DNA of 64,000 nucleotides from Perlucidibaca wandonensis (lineage in GTDB: Bacteria > Pseudomonadota > Gammaproteobacteria > Pseudomonadales > Moraxellaceae). The notes beneath the pieces are model-generated. The model was not told where the DNA came from. It was given only the letters and a program-made list of their open reading frames with translations, and searched no databases. The translations under genes and the position numbers were made by a program. Below, piece after piece: positions 33,452 through 40,975 of this stretch (within the stretch, counting starts at the first letter, position 1; every line of letters begins with the position of its first letter). Where the stretch lies: contig NZ_JBHTIT010000001.1 in the NCBI RefSeq assembly GCF_042677145.1, forward strand, positions 186,001 to 250,000, given 5' to 3'.

Positions 33452-34039
33452 ATGAGAAAGACAAATAAAAAAATATTAGTGGTACTTGGCCATCCAGACA
33501 CAAACAGTTTATCGGGGCTCTTCGCTGAAGAATATGTAAGCTCCGCAAGATCTGCTGGGAAAGAGGTTCGGTATATTAAGCTTGGTGAAATCGAGTTTAA
33601 TCCTGTGCTTAAACATGGCTATAAGCAACGCCAAGAACATGAGCCAGGCTTGGCTCATTTCTGGGAAAGTATCGTTTGGGCAGACCATATCGCTTTCTTC
33701 TATCCCATCTGGTGGGGCGCAATGCCTGCTCTGCTCAAGGGGGCATTAGATAGAGTGCTACTGCCTGGAAAGGCTTTTAAGTATCGAGAAAGCTCACAAT
33801 TCTGGGATCGTTTGCTTGAAGGCAGGAGTGCCCATCTATTCACTACCATGGACACTCCGCCGTGGTACTACCGGATGGCGTATCGAATGCCTGGGCATAA
33901 TCAAATGAAGCGAACAATATTGGAGTTTTGTGGTATCAAGCCAGTAAAAATTCACTCATTTGGCCCTGTGCGATACGCCAAACTCGATAAAATCGAGAAG
34001 TGGGTATCGACGGTAAGGCGTTATGGCTCAGTGACCTAA
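33452..34039 (+). CDS. Cassette-borne NAD(P)H-dependent oxidoreductase (flavodoxin-like fold)
   Basis: 195 residues of the MdaB/KefF/NQO1-type flavodoxin-like fold (PF02525). The FMN/FAD-binding start is VVLGHPDTNSLSG, the middle carries FYPIWWGAMPALLKGALDRV with the typical W-W-x-x-P-A-x-LKG pattern, and a GKAF segment follows. It should reduce quinones or similar with NAD(P)H. The ATG at 33452 has no clear ribosome site and lies 15 bases after the attC core, as in many cassettes. Its stop codon is inside the second attC. Base composition is intermediate. Confidence 0.82.
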   Translation: MRKTNKKILVVLGHPDTNSLSGLFAEEYVSSARSAGKEVRYIKLGEIEFNPVLKHGYKQRQEHEPGLAHFWESIVWADHIAFFYPIWWGAMPALLKGALDRVLLPGKAFKYRESSQFWDRLLEGRSAHLFTTMDTPPWYYRMAYRMPGHNQMKRTILEFCGIKPVKIHSFGPVRYAKLDKIEKWVSTVRRYGSVT

Positions 34040-34093
34040 CAATTCATTTAAGCCGATACCGTTTCGCGGCACGGCTTAACTAAGGCGCTGGAC
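34034..34093 (+). repeat. attC site 2 (aadA-type layout)
   Basis: Left core ACCTAAC at 34034-34040, then CAATTCATTTAAGCCG, an inner hairpin AAGCCG..CCG TTTCG CGG..CGGCTT, then AAGGC and the right core variant GCTGGAC at 34087-34093. The 60-base length, the TTCG loop and the left/right arms match attC sites of the aadA class known from mobile integrons. The right core differs from GTTRRRY by one T-to-C change. Confidence 0.85.
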
Positions 34094-34113
34094 GAAAATA
34101 CTCAAGGTAAGAT

Positions 34114-34452
34114 ATGGAATATATTGATTGGGGCGACTTCCAGAAAGTCGATATCCGCGTTGGAACCATTGTCGATGTCGAAGACTTTCCAGAGGCTCGT
34201 CGGCCTGCTTACAAACTAAAGGTGGATTTCGGGCAAGAGCTTGGTATTAAAAAGTCTAGTGCACAGATCACTGCTCTATATACGAAAGAAGAGCTTCTCG
34301 GTAAGCAGGTGCTGGCAGTAGTCAATTTCCCGCCAAAACAAATTGGCCCCATTATGTCTGAGTGTTTAGTCACTGGGTTGCACCGCCCTGATGGTTCTGT
34401 GGTGCTATCAACCGTCGATATGGAGCTGCCCAATGGTGCACGGTTGGCATAA
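34114..34452 (+). CDS. CsaA-like tRNA-binding protein on a cassette
   Basis: 112 residues, one OB-fold tRNA-binding domain: FQKVDIRVGTIVDVEDFPEA, LKVDFGQELGIKKSSAQI and FPPKQIGPIMSECLVTG (each shortened here to under 20 residues) are the CsaA/Arc1p/MetG-C signature. CsaA is a small dimeric tRNA-binding and chaperone-like protein. The ATG at 34114 has AAGGTAAG upstream. The same fold forms the C-terminal domain of the MetG encoded at 37341-39461. It is the third cassette, ending in the GCATAAC/GTTATGC inverted repeat. Confidence 0.9.
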   Translation: MEYIDWGDFQKVDIRVGTIVDVEDFPEARRPAYKLKVDFGQELGIKKSSAQITALYTKEELLGKQVLAVVNFPPKQIGPIMSECLVTGLHRPDGSVVLSTVDMELPNGARLA

Positions 34453-34472
34453 CAAGGTGCCATTGTTATGCC
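34446..34472. repeat. Truncated attC or terminator-like inverted repeat
   Basis: A perfect 10-base inverted repeat GGCATAACAA / TTGTTATGCC with a 7-base loop. Its ends are exactly attC-type outer cores (GCATAAC and GTTATGC). The normal central arms are missing. The TAA of the csaA cassette and the stop codon of the minus-strand PF10118 gene (34466-34468) both lie within it. Confidence 0.6.
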
Positions 34473-35335
34473 GCCTGAGTCCTTGCCCGGCCATTCATTG
34501 GTACTGGCGTAGCAATGGCGTTGAGCTTGTCGCGCCAGTAGGCCACCAAAGCACTATTTTCGTGCTCCCAAGGGTGGAAGTCGCGCTTGAAGTAGTCCAG
34601 ATACTCAGGGATCAAGCCTGAAATAACACCATTAAAGCCAAACAGCTTATTTAGGCCAAAAGCCCACGTTTTGGGACTAAATAACGACTTATCGCGATAC
34701 AAAAACTGCAACTGAAAAGCGCTAACGACAGCGGCCAAAATTACGGTCGCGAAAACCTGAAAGACAATGCGCTCGGCGTAGCTATTGCCCGGCACGCTTT
34801 TGTATAAATCAAAGGCCACGGCCTTGTGCTCGGTTTCTTCAATGGCATGCCACATCCACACCGGACGCATCTCTTCAGCTAGGCCATTCATGATGGTGGT
34901 GTCGCTGAGCAGACGGTTGGCGATGATGGCGGTGAAGTGCTCAAGTGCTACGGTGATGGCGAGTTGCTGGCGTTTGCTTAACATGCGGCGGCCCAAGTTG
35001 AGCAGACCTAAGGTGAACTTCTCGGCACGCAGGGCCGGCAAGCCTTTGGCCTCGAGCATATTATTGAGTGACACATGCTCCAGCGAATGCATAGCTTCCT
35101 GACCAATAAAGCCGGAGATATCTTTTTGCGCGGCCTTGTCTGGCGCGTGCTCGCGCAATTGGCGCACAGAGTCGACAAAGAAACGCTCGCCGACTGGAAA
35201 TAGAGTCGAAAGCGTGCCTAAGAAATGCGTTGAAAATGCATCGTCAAAGACCCAGTGACGTGGCACATTGTTGAACTGAAAATCCATGCGAGTAGGCGTG
35301 ATTTGGATGACGTCCGGCGTGGTGATATGCGTCAT
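34466..35335 (-). CDS. Metal-dependent hydrolase, PF10118 family (paralogue 2)
   Basis: 289 residues, same family as the genes at 7824 and 58421. The ligand-like motifs are conserved: GFIGQEAMH, LEHFTAI, and WMWHAIEETEHKAVA. A hydrophobic stretch (FQVFATVILAAVVSAFQL) follows them. The ATG at 35335 has GAGGA upstream. Unlike the other two copies it has no adjacent AraC gene; an integron cassette cluster abuts its 3' end and its stop codon sits in the terminal inverted repeat. Reaction unproven. Confidence 0.85.
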   Translation of the reverse strand: MTHITTPDVIQITPTRMDFQFNNVPRHWVFDDAFSTHFLGTLSTLFPVGERFFVDSVRQLREHAPDKAAQKDISGFIGQEAMHSLEHVSLNNMLEAKGLPALRAEKFTLGLLNLGRRMLSKRQQLAITVALEHFTAIIANRLLSDTTIMNGLAEEMRPVWMWHAIEETEHKAVAFDLYKSVPGNSYAERIVFQVFATVILAAVVSAFQLQFLYRDKSLFSPKTWAFGLNKLFGFNGVISGLIPEYLDYFKRDFHPWEHENSALVAYWRDKLNAIATPVPMNGRARTQAA

Positions 35336-35378
35336 GGTGTTTATCCTCTAGTATCGTGACGACTCATTGGTCACATGC

Positions 35379-35417
35379 AACCAAACTATCACTCTATGTG
35401 ACATTGTCAACTGTAAC
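35379..35417 (-). promoter_or_regulatory. Candidate promoter and operator of PF10118 paralogue 2
   Basis: On the minus strand TTGACA is followed after 16 bases by TGATAGTTT, an extended -10-like element. A palindrome TGACA-T-TGTCA (35399-35409) overlaps the -35. A GTCACAT/ATGTGAC inverted repeat flanks the region (35370-35401). Suggestive of a dimeric repressor site; untested. Confidence 0.35.
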
Positions 35418-35441
35418 AATAATAAATAGTGGATAGACCCT

Positions 35442-35993
35442 ATGCAATTAATTACCCGCTGTGATGCGCTTGAAGGTGTCCTTGATAAGTGGCGAGAAGC
35501 CATAGGGAGTGACTTTCAGGCCTATAAAAATCATTGCTACCGTGTACTCAATGGCGCCTATGCTGTGCTTGAGGCAGGGAATTTAGCCAGTGATGAGCAT
35601 CTTGAAACCATAGGTTTTGCGCTAGGCTTTCACGATCTCGGCATTTGGTCAGATGTGAATTTTGATTATCTTGAGCCTTCGGCGCGGCGAGCTGAGCTGG
35701 CAATGGCCGATATGGTGTGGCCAGAGCTACGCAAACAGCAGGTGCTCTCGATCATTGCCCGACATCATCAGTTCACCCGCATTAATGATGACTCGCTAAG
35801 CGAGGCTGTGCGTCAAGCCGATTGGTGCGATGTTAGCTTTGGCCTGATGCGAGGCACGATTGAAAAAGCGCGCTGGCGGCAAATCGCTAAGCGCTTCCCC
35901 AATGCTGGATTTCACCAGCTCTTGATACACAAGGGCGGAGTGCATGCGCTAAAGCACCCTTTGAACCCGTTGCCGATGATGCGCTGGCGCTGA
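35442..35993 (+). CDS. HD domain protein
   Basis: 183 residues of a small HD-type phosphohydrolase. The metal-binding His-Asp pair is in GFHDLGIW, an earlier His is in NHCYRVLNG, and a later His pair in ARHHQFTRI. Adenylate or nucleotide phosphohydrolase activity is typical but the substrate is unknown. The ATG at 35442 is the first in frame and lies in the divergent region from the PF10118 gene. HMG-CoA reductase follows after 43 bases. Confidence 0.8.
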   Translation: MQLITRCDALEGVLDKWREAIGSDFQAYKNHCYRVLNGAYAVLEAGNLASDEHLETIGFALGFHDLGIWSDVNFDYLEPSARRAELAMADMVWPELRKQQVLSIIARHHQFTRINDDSLSEAVRQADWCDVSFGLMRGTIEKARWRQIAKRFPNAGFHQLLIHKGGVHALKHPLNPLPMMRWR

Positions 35994-36036
35994 GCAATAT
36001 TATTTTCGCGTAAATACTAATAAGAAGAGTTCGAAA

Positions 36037-37248
36037 ATGACCGATCGCCACTCTACAAGCGTTACCACGACAGTGGTGCTGCCAAAACTGCCGCGCGATA
36101 AAACCAACGATTACAGCCACGCCATGGCGCAGGCGCGTCGCGATACCGTGACAGAAAACACAGGCGCCGCGCTTACACACACTGGCCAATTCTCTATCGA
36201 TCCTGCACTTTTGCCGGGAAATATCGAAGGCTTCTCCGGCATTGTGCAAGTGCCAATGGGCTTCGCTGGCCCAATATTGCTCGATGGCGAACACGCGCAA
36301 GGCGAGTTTTATGTGCCAATGGCGACCACCGAAGGCACGCTGCTGGCGAGTTATAGTCGTGGCATGCGCCTAACCCGCGAGGCTGGCGGTGTGCGCACTA
36401 CCGTCATCGATGATGCCATGCAGCGCGCGCCAATTTTTGTCTTCGATGATGCGCGTTATGCCCGTGATTTTGGCCTATGGGTCACCGCGCATTTTGCCGA
36501 GATTAAAGCCGCTGCCGAAGCCACCACGCGCTCGGGCAAGCTGCGTGATATTCAGCAATTTGCCCAAGGTAAAATGCGTTGGCTGCGCTTTAACTTCACC
36601 ACTGGCGATGCCGCTGGGCAAAACATGGTGAGTAAGGCCACGCACGCGGCCTGCCAATGGATGCTGGCGCAGCAACTTTCTGGCCTTGCGCATTTTTCCT
36701 TGGCGGCGAATTTCGATACCGACAAAAAGCATTCGGTGGTGAATAGTCTGCACACGCGCGGTAAACGTGTGGTGGCAGAAATCACGCTGCCGGCGAAGCT
36801 ATTAAAAGAGGTTATGCACACCAGTGGCGAGGCGCTGTTTAAGCAGCGCCAGCTATCAAATATGGGTGCGATGATGGCGGGCTCAGTCAATAACGGTGCG
36901 CACTTTGCCAACGGCATCACCGCAGTATTCATGGCTTGTGGGCAGGATGTTGCCAATGTGGCGGAGTCATCGGCGGGTTTCGTTCACGCCGAATTAAAGC
37001 CCAATGGCGACTATTATTTTTCCGTTACCATTCCGGCTTTGATTGTCGCCACTTATGGCGGCGGCACCGGTCTGCCAACGCAGCGCGAATGCTTGGAAGT
37101 GATGGGCTGTTATGGCGCTGGCAAAGTCAATAAGTTGGCCGAGATCATCGCCGCAACGGTGCTGTGCGGCGAGCTATCGCTGTCTTCAGCTATCGTCTCA
37201 GACCAGTGGGTGTCTAGCCATGATGCGCTGGGGCGCAACCGGCCATAA
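36037..37248 (+). CDS. Hydroxymethylglutaryl-CoA reductase, class I-like
   Basis: NAD(P)H-dependent reduction of HMG-CoA to mevalonate. 403 residues. The catalytic set is complete: E99 in ATTEGTLLAS, the lysine in DTDKKHSV (K230/K231), D304 in GQDVANVAESS and H395 in SSHDALGRN. The cofactor motif DAAGQNM (191-197) and ATYGGGTGLPTQRECLEVMG fit the class I branch more than the class II catabolic enzymes. No other mevalonate-pathway gene is in the window. The ATG at 36037 has GAAGAG upstream. A shared terminator follows. Confidence 0.9.
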   Translation: MTDRHSTSVTTTVVLPKLPRDKTNDYSHAMAQARRDTVTENTGAALTHTGQFSIDPALLPGNIEGFSGIVQVPMGFAGPILLDGEHAQGEFYVPMATTEGTLLASYSRGMRLTREAGGVRTTVIDDAMQRAPIFVFDDARYARDFGLWVTAHFAEIKAAAEATTRSGKLRDIQQFAQGKMRWLRFNFTTGDAAGQNMVSKATHAACQWMLAQQLSGLAHFSLAANFDTDKKHSVVNSLHTRGKRVVAEITLPAKLLKEVMHTSGEALFKQRQLSNMGAMMAGSVNNGAHFANGITAVFMACGQDVANVAESSAGFVHAELKPNGDYYFSVTIPALIVATYGGGTGLPTQRECLEVMGCYGAGKVNKLAEIIAATVLCGELSLSSAIVSDQWVSSHDALGRNRP

Positions 37249-37286
37249 GGCGGCAGTTCATTGGCCTGCGCAGGCGACTAGTAATG

Positions 37287-37328
37287 CAAAAAAGGGGCTG
37301 CTGACTAAATGCCAGCAGCCCCTCTTTT
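37287..37328. terminator. Bidirectional terminator between HMG-CoA reductase and metG
   Basis: A perfect 11-base stem AGGGGCTGCTG / CAGCAGCCCCT with a 9-base loop. On the minus strand six T follow the stem; on the plus strand CTTTT follows. Convergent genes on both sides. Confidence 0.92.
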
Positions 37329-37340
37329 CATCTTCGAGGC

Positions 37341-39461
37341 TTATTTAATCTGCATGCCAGCGCTTGCGCCATCGTCAGGCGAGAGCAGATAAATATCCGC
37401 GCCACCTGGGCCTGCCGCAAGCAACATGCCTTCGCTCATGCCGAATTTCATTTTGCGTGGGGCAAGATTGGCCACCAAAACGGCATGACGCCCAACCAAC
37501 ACGCTAGGCTCGGGATACGCAGCTTTAATGCCGGCAAACACTTGCCGCGTCTCGCCACCGACATCGACTTGGATGCGCAGCAACTTATCGGCACCATCTA
37601 CGTGCTCAGCGCTAATGATTTTCGCCACGCGTAGATCAATTTTGGCAAAGTCATCGATGCTGATATGACCAGCATCGGCAGCACTACTTGTGGCTTTGGC
37701 CACTGATTTTTTATCTGCGGCAGCCGTGGCCGCCGAGTTCGCGGCGGATTGGCCTGCCGTCGCAGAGGCGGCATCGGCTGCTGATAATGAGTCTTGCGAA
37801 GCGCTGACCAAGGCAGCAACGTTGATGGGATCAACGCGCGTCATCAAGGGGCTAAATTCGCCAATGCGATGGCCCAGGAGTAGTTCGCGACGGCGCTCCC
37901 AACCTAAGTCAGCAACATTTAAGAAGGCCGCGCTTTGGGCAGACATTGCCGGCAAAATCGGCGCTAAGTAAGTAATTAGCTGGCGGAATAGGTTGATGCC
38001 TACCGAGCACACCGCGTGCACCTCCGCTTCTTTGCCTTCAATTTTCGCCAATGCCCACGGCTTTTTCTCATCGATGTATTGGTTGGCACGATCGGCTAGC
38101 GCCATGATCTCGCGCACAGCACGGCCAAATTCGCGAGCTTCGAAGTGTGCGGTAATGCTATCGCCAGCGGCAATCGCTTCCGCTAAAAGTTCAGGCTCGG
38201 CGCACTCGGCACTGAGTTGATTGTCGAAGCGCTTGGCGATAAAGCCCGCGCAACGGCTGGCGATATTGACCACTTTGCCGACCAAGTCTGAGTTCACGCG
38301 TTGCGTGAAGTCTTCGAGATTTAAGTCGATGTCTTCGACGCGGCCAGAAAGCTTGGCAGCGAAGTAGTAGCGCAAATATTCAGGATTTAAGTGCTGCAAA
38401 TAGGTTTGCGCTTGAATAAAGGTGCCGCGTGACTTCGACATTTTTTGACCATTAACGGTCAAAAAGCCATGTGCGAAAACGCCTGTAGGCTTGCGGAAAC
38501 CGGCGCCTTCGAGCATCGCTGGCCAAAACAACGCGTGGAAATACACGATGTCTTTGCCAATGAAATGGTAGAGCTCGGTGTCACTGCCTTCGCGCCAATA
38601 ATCATCGAAATTTAGCTCTGGCGTGCGCGCGCATAGGTTCTTGAAGCTGGCCATATAGCCAATCGGCGCATCGAGCCAAACATAGAAATACTTGCCTGGC
38701 GCATCGGGGATTTCAAAGCCGAAGTAGGGTGCATCGCGCGAAATATCCCAGTCGGCAAGGCCGGACTCGAACCATTCGGCGAGCTTGTTGGCGACTTCAT
38801 TTTGCAAGCTGCCGCTGCGTGTCCACTCACGCAACATGGCTTCGAAATGCGGGAGCTCGAAAAAGTAGTGCAGTGATTCTTTTTCAATCGGCGTGGCGCC
38901 AGAAATTGTTGAGCGTGGGTTTATTAGCTCAGTTGGCGAGTAAGTCGCGCTGCAGACTTCGCAGGCATCGCCGTACTGGTCTAGCGCGCCACATTTTGGG
39001 CAGTCGCCTTTAATGAAGCGGTCGGCTAAAAATAGCTTTTTCTCAGGATCAAAGAGCTGGCTGATCGAGCGACTGGCAATGTGTTGGCCTTGTTGCAGCG
39101 GGGCTGAGCTGCCGGCGACGCCATCGCGGAGATTGGTGTAGATGGTGCGAGAAAATGCTTCGTTTTCGGGCGAGTGCGTGGAGTGGTAATTATCGAACTC
39201 GATATTAAAGCCAGCAAAGTCGCGCTCATGATCAGCTTTGACGTTGGCGATCTGTGCTTCAGGAGACAGGCCATTTTGCTCGGCTTTCAGCATGATGGCC
39301 GTACCATGGGCATCATCGGCGCAGACATAGCGGCAGTCGTGACCGCGCGAGCGCTGGAAACGCACCCAAATATCGGTCTGAATGTATTCCACCAAATGGC
39401 CTAAATGGATAGGGCCGTTGGCATAAGGCAGGGCACTGGTTACCAGTAAGCGACGAGTCAT
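37341..39461 (-). CDS. metG: Methionyl-tRNA synthetase
   Basis: 706 residues. The class I signatures are HLGH at residues 19-22 and KMSKS at about 340. The zinc-binding knuckle GDCPKCGALDQYGDACEVC (two CxxC pairs) sits near residue 155. The anticodon-binding helical domain follows. A low-complexity Ala/Ser/Thr linker of ~50 residues joins the C-terminal tRNA-binding OB domain (FAKIDLRVAKIISAEHVDG), the dimerisation module also present alone as the CsaA cassette nearby. ATG at 39461; divergent from the amine oxidase gene. Confidence 0.96.
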   Translation of the reverse strand: MTRRLLVTSALPYANGPIHLGHLVEYIQTDIWVRFQRSRGHDCRYVCADDAHGTAIMLKAEQNGLSPEAQIANVKADHERDFAGFNIEFDNYHSTHSPENEAFSRTIYTNLRDGVAGSSAPLQQGQHIASRSISQLFDPEKKLFLADRFIKGDCPKCGALDQYGDACEVCSATYSPTELINPRSTISGATPIEKESLHYFFELPHFEAMLREWTRSGSLQNEVANKLAEWFESGLADWDISRDAPYFGFEIPDAPGKYFYVWLDAPIGYMASFKNLCARTPELNFDDYWREGSDTELYHFIGKDIVYFHALFWPAMLEGAGFRKPTGVFAHGFLTVNGQKMSKSRGTFIQAQTYLQHLNPEYLRYYFAAKLSGRVEDIDLNLEDFTQRVNSDLVGKVVNIASRCAGFIAKRFDNQLSAECAEPELLAEAIAAGDSITAHFEAREFGRAVREIMALADRANQYIDEKKPWALAKIEGKEAEVHAVCSVGINLFRQLITYLAPILPAMSAQSAAFLNVADLGWERRRELLLGHRIGEFSPLMTRVDPINVAALVSASQDSLSAADAASATAGQSAANSAATAAADKKSVAKATSSAADAGHISIDDFAKIDLRVAKIISAEHVDGADKLLRIQVDVGGETRQVFAGIKAAYPEPSVLVGRHAVLVANLAPRKMKFGMSEGMLLAAGPGGADIYLLSPDDGASAGMQIK

Positions 39462-39535
39462 GGCACACTAATTCACAAAATAAATAGGTCGCGCATGATA
39501 GCACTGTGTGAGCGCCAACACGGAGTCAGCAGCAG

Positions 39536-40936
39536 ATGAATCAAGTCGATGTGGTGATTGTAGGTGCCGGTTTAGCAGGACTAACGGCGGCTCGGCAATT
39601 AGTCGGTACTGGTTTAACAGTGGCCGTGCTGGAGGCCCGTGAGCGTGTCGGTGGCCGCAGTTGGAGCGAATGGCATGAGGGTATGCCGATAGATCGTGGT
39701 GGAGCATGGGTCGGGCCAACGCAGTTACGCATGCTGGCTTTGGCAAAAGAATTTAATCTGCAGTTATTGCCCACCAGTCGCACCTTGAAGCAGGTGTATT
39801 GCTCCGGTGGCTCGCACAAAATTCATGGCGATAAGGTCTTTGGGCTGATCACTAGTAGCGGTGCGCCGCATGATTGGCGCTTGATTCCCGCATTGTTGCG
39901 CATTAGCTGGCAGCTCAATCGGCTCGCCGCTACGGTGCCTGTTGGCGCACCTTGGCAGGCTGCAAAAGCGGCTAAGTGGGATGCTATGAGCTTGGGCGAT
40001 TGGCTCGATAAGCAGCTGTTTTTATCGCCAACGATTCGCGCCATCGCCGAGGCATCATTTGAAACCTTATGGGGAGCGAATGCGCAGGAGCTGTCGTTTT
40101 TATTCGTGCTGCATTACATCGCCTGCGCTGGCGACGAGTATACGCCGGGTAACTTTGAGCGCTTAACAGCGAGCATCGATGGCGCGCAAGACTGTCGTTT
40201 TGCCGAAGGCAGTCAGTCGGTGTCGAATGCGCTGGCCGCCGCACTTGGCGAGCGTGTGTATTTTGATGCCGCAGTAGAAAAAATTGATATGCACGGGGCC
40301 TATGCCGAAATAACGACAAAGCAGGGCGTATGGCGTGCAGCCGATGTCATCGTCGCAGTGCCGCCGCCGCAGCGCCTAAATTTTGCTATCGAGCCGCCAT
40401 TGCCACTTGAGCAACGCCAGCTTTGCGAGGTGTATCGCATGGGGCGCTTAATGAAAGTGGTGGTGCGTTATGAGCGAGCGTTTTGGCAGCAGGCGGGCTT
40501 GTCGGGCAATACCATCTTGGCTGACGGCCCGATTAATTTGTTATTTGATGTCTCGACGCCGCACGGCGCAGGTATTTTAGCGTTTATTGGCGGTGAGCAT
40601 TTAGATGTGTTTTCGCAGCTCAGCGAGGCCGAGCAACGCGAACAAGTGCTCTCAACATTAGTCCGTGCTTTCGGTGAGCAGGCACGTACGCCGCGCGAGC
40701 TCATTTCGCAAAATTGGGTTGATGAGCCGTGGAGTGGCGGCGCGCCGACTGGCTATTTAGCCCCTGGTGCATTGATGCGCTATCGCGATGCGTTATCGGC
40801 GCCACATCATTCCATTATTTGGGCCGGCACTGAGTTGCCGGGGTACTGGACTGGCTATATGGAAGGGGCGGTGCGTTCGGGCGAGCGCGCAGCGGCGGCG
40901 GTGATTGGCCGTGCAAGGAGTAGCTTGGTGAGCTAG
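39536..40936 (+). CDS. Flavin-containing amine oxidase
   Basis: 466 residues. The FAD-binding Rossmann motif VIVGAGLAGLTAARQL is at the N-terminus with ARERVGGRSWSE after it. The C-terminal FAD motif GTELPGYWTGYMEGAVRSGERAA (given as GTELPGYWTGYMEGA) matches monoamine-oxidase-like proteins. FAD is probably bound near Cys- or Ala-containing loops; no covalent-flavin Cys is evident. The substrate is unknown; polyamines or monoamines are typical. ATG at 39536 with CGGAG upstream. Confidence 0.88.
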   Translation: MNQVDVVIVGAGLAGLTAARQLVGTGLTVAVLEARERVGGRSWSEWHEGMPIDRGGAWVGPTQLRMLALAKEFNLQLLPTSRTLKQVYCSGGSHKIHGDKVFGLITSSGAPHDWRLIPALLRISWQLNRLAATVPVGAPWQAAKAAKWDAMSLGDWLDKQLFLSPTIRAIAEASFETLWGANAQELSFLFVLHYIACAGDEYTPGNFERLTASIDGAQDCRFAEGSQSVSNALAAALGERVYFDAAVEKIDMHGAYAEITTKQGVWRAADVIVAVPPPQRLNFAIEPPLPLEQRQLCEVYRMGRLMKVVVRYERAFWQQAGLSGNTILADGPINLLFDVSTPHGAGILAFIGGEHLDVFSQLSEAEQREQVLSTLVRAFGEQARTPRELISQNWVDEPWSGGAPTGYLAPGALMRYRDALSAPHHSIIWAGTELPGYWTGYMEGAVRSGERAAAAVIGRARSSLVS

Positions 40937-40941
40937 CATAA

Positions 40942-40968
40942 GCCCCTTGTTTTTTGCCATTGAGGGGC
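40942..40968 (+). promoter_or_regulatory. Hairpin that can cover the apbC ribosome site
   Basis: GCCCCT (40942-40947) can pair with AGGGGC (40963-40968), which is the apbC Shine-Dalgarno region. A run of six T lies in the loop. It could modulate apbC translation or be a leftover weak terminator. Confidence 0.3.
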
Positions 40969-40975
40969 AATACCC

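Larger units (their letters stand above)
32959..34472 (+). mobile_element. Integrase-less integron cassette cluster (CALIN), three cassettes
   Basis: Three short promoter-poor genes in the same direction, each ending in or just before an attC-like site, with GTTAGGC cores at 32958 and 33431, a variant GCTGGAC at 34087 and a GCATAAC/GTTATGC pair at 34447-34471. The second attC (34034-34093) closely matches the well-known aadA-type attC layout. The segment sits between an alpha/beta hydrolase and the stop codon of the PF10118 gene, and is AT-richer than its surroundings. No intI integrase is in the window. Predicted cassette limits: 32959-33431, 33432-34087 and 34088-34465. Confidence 0.8.
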
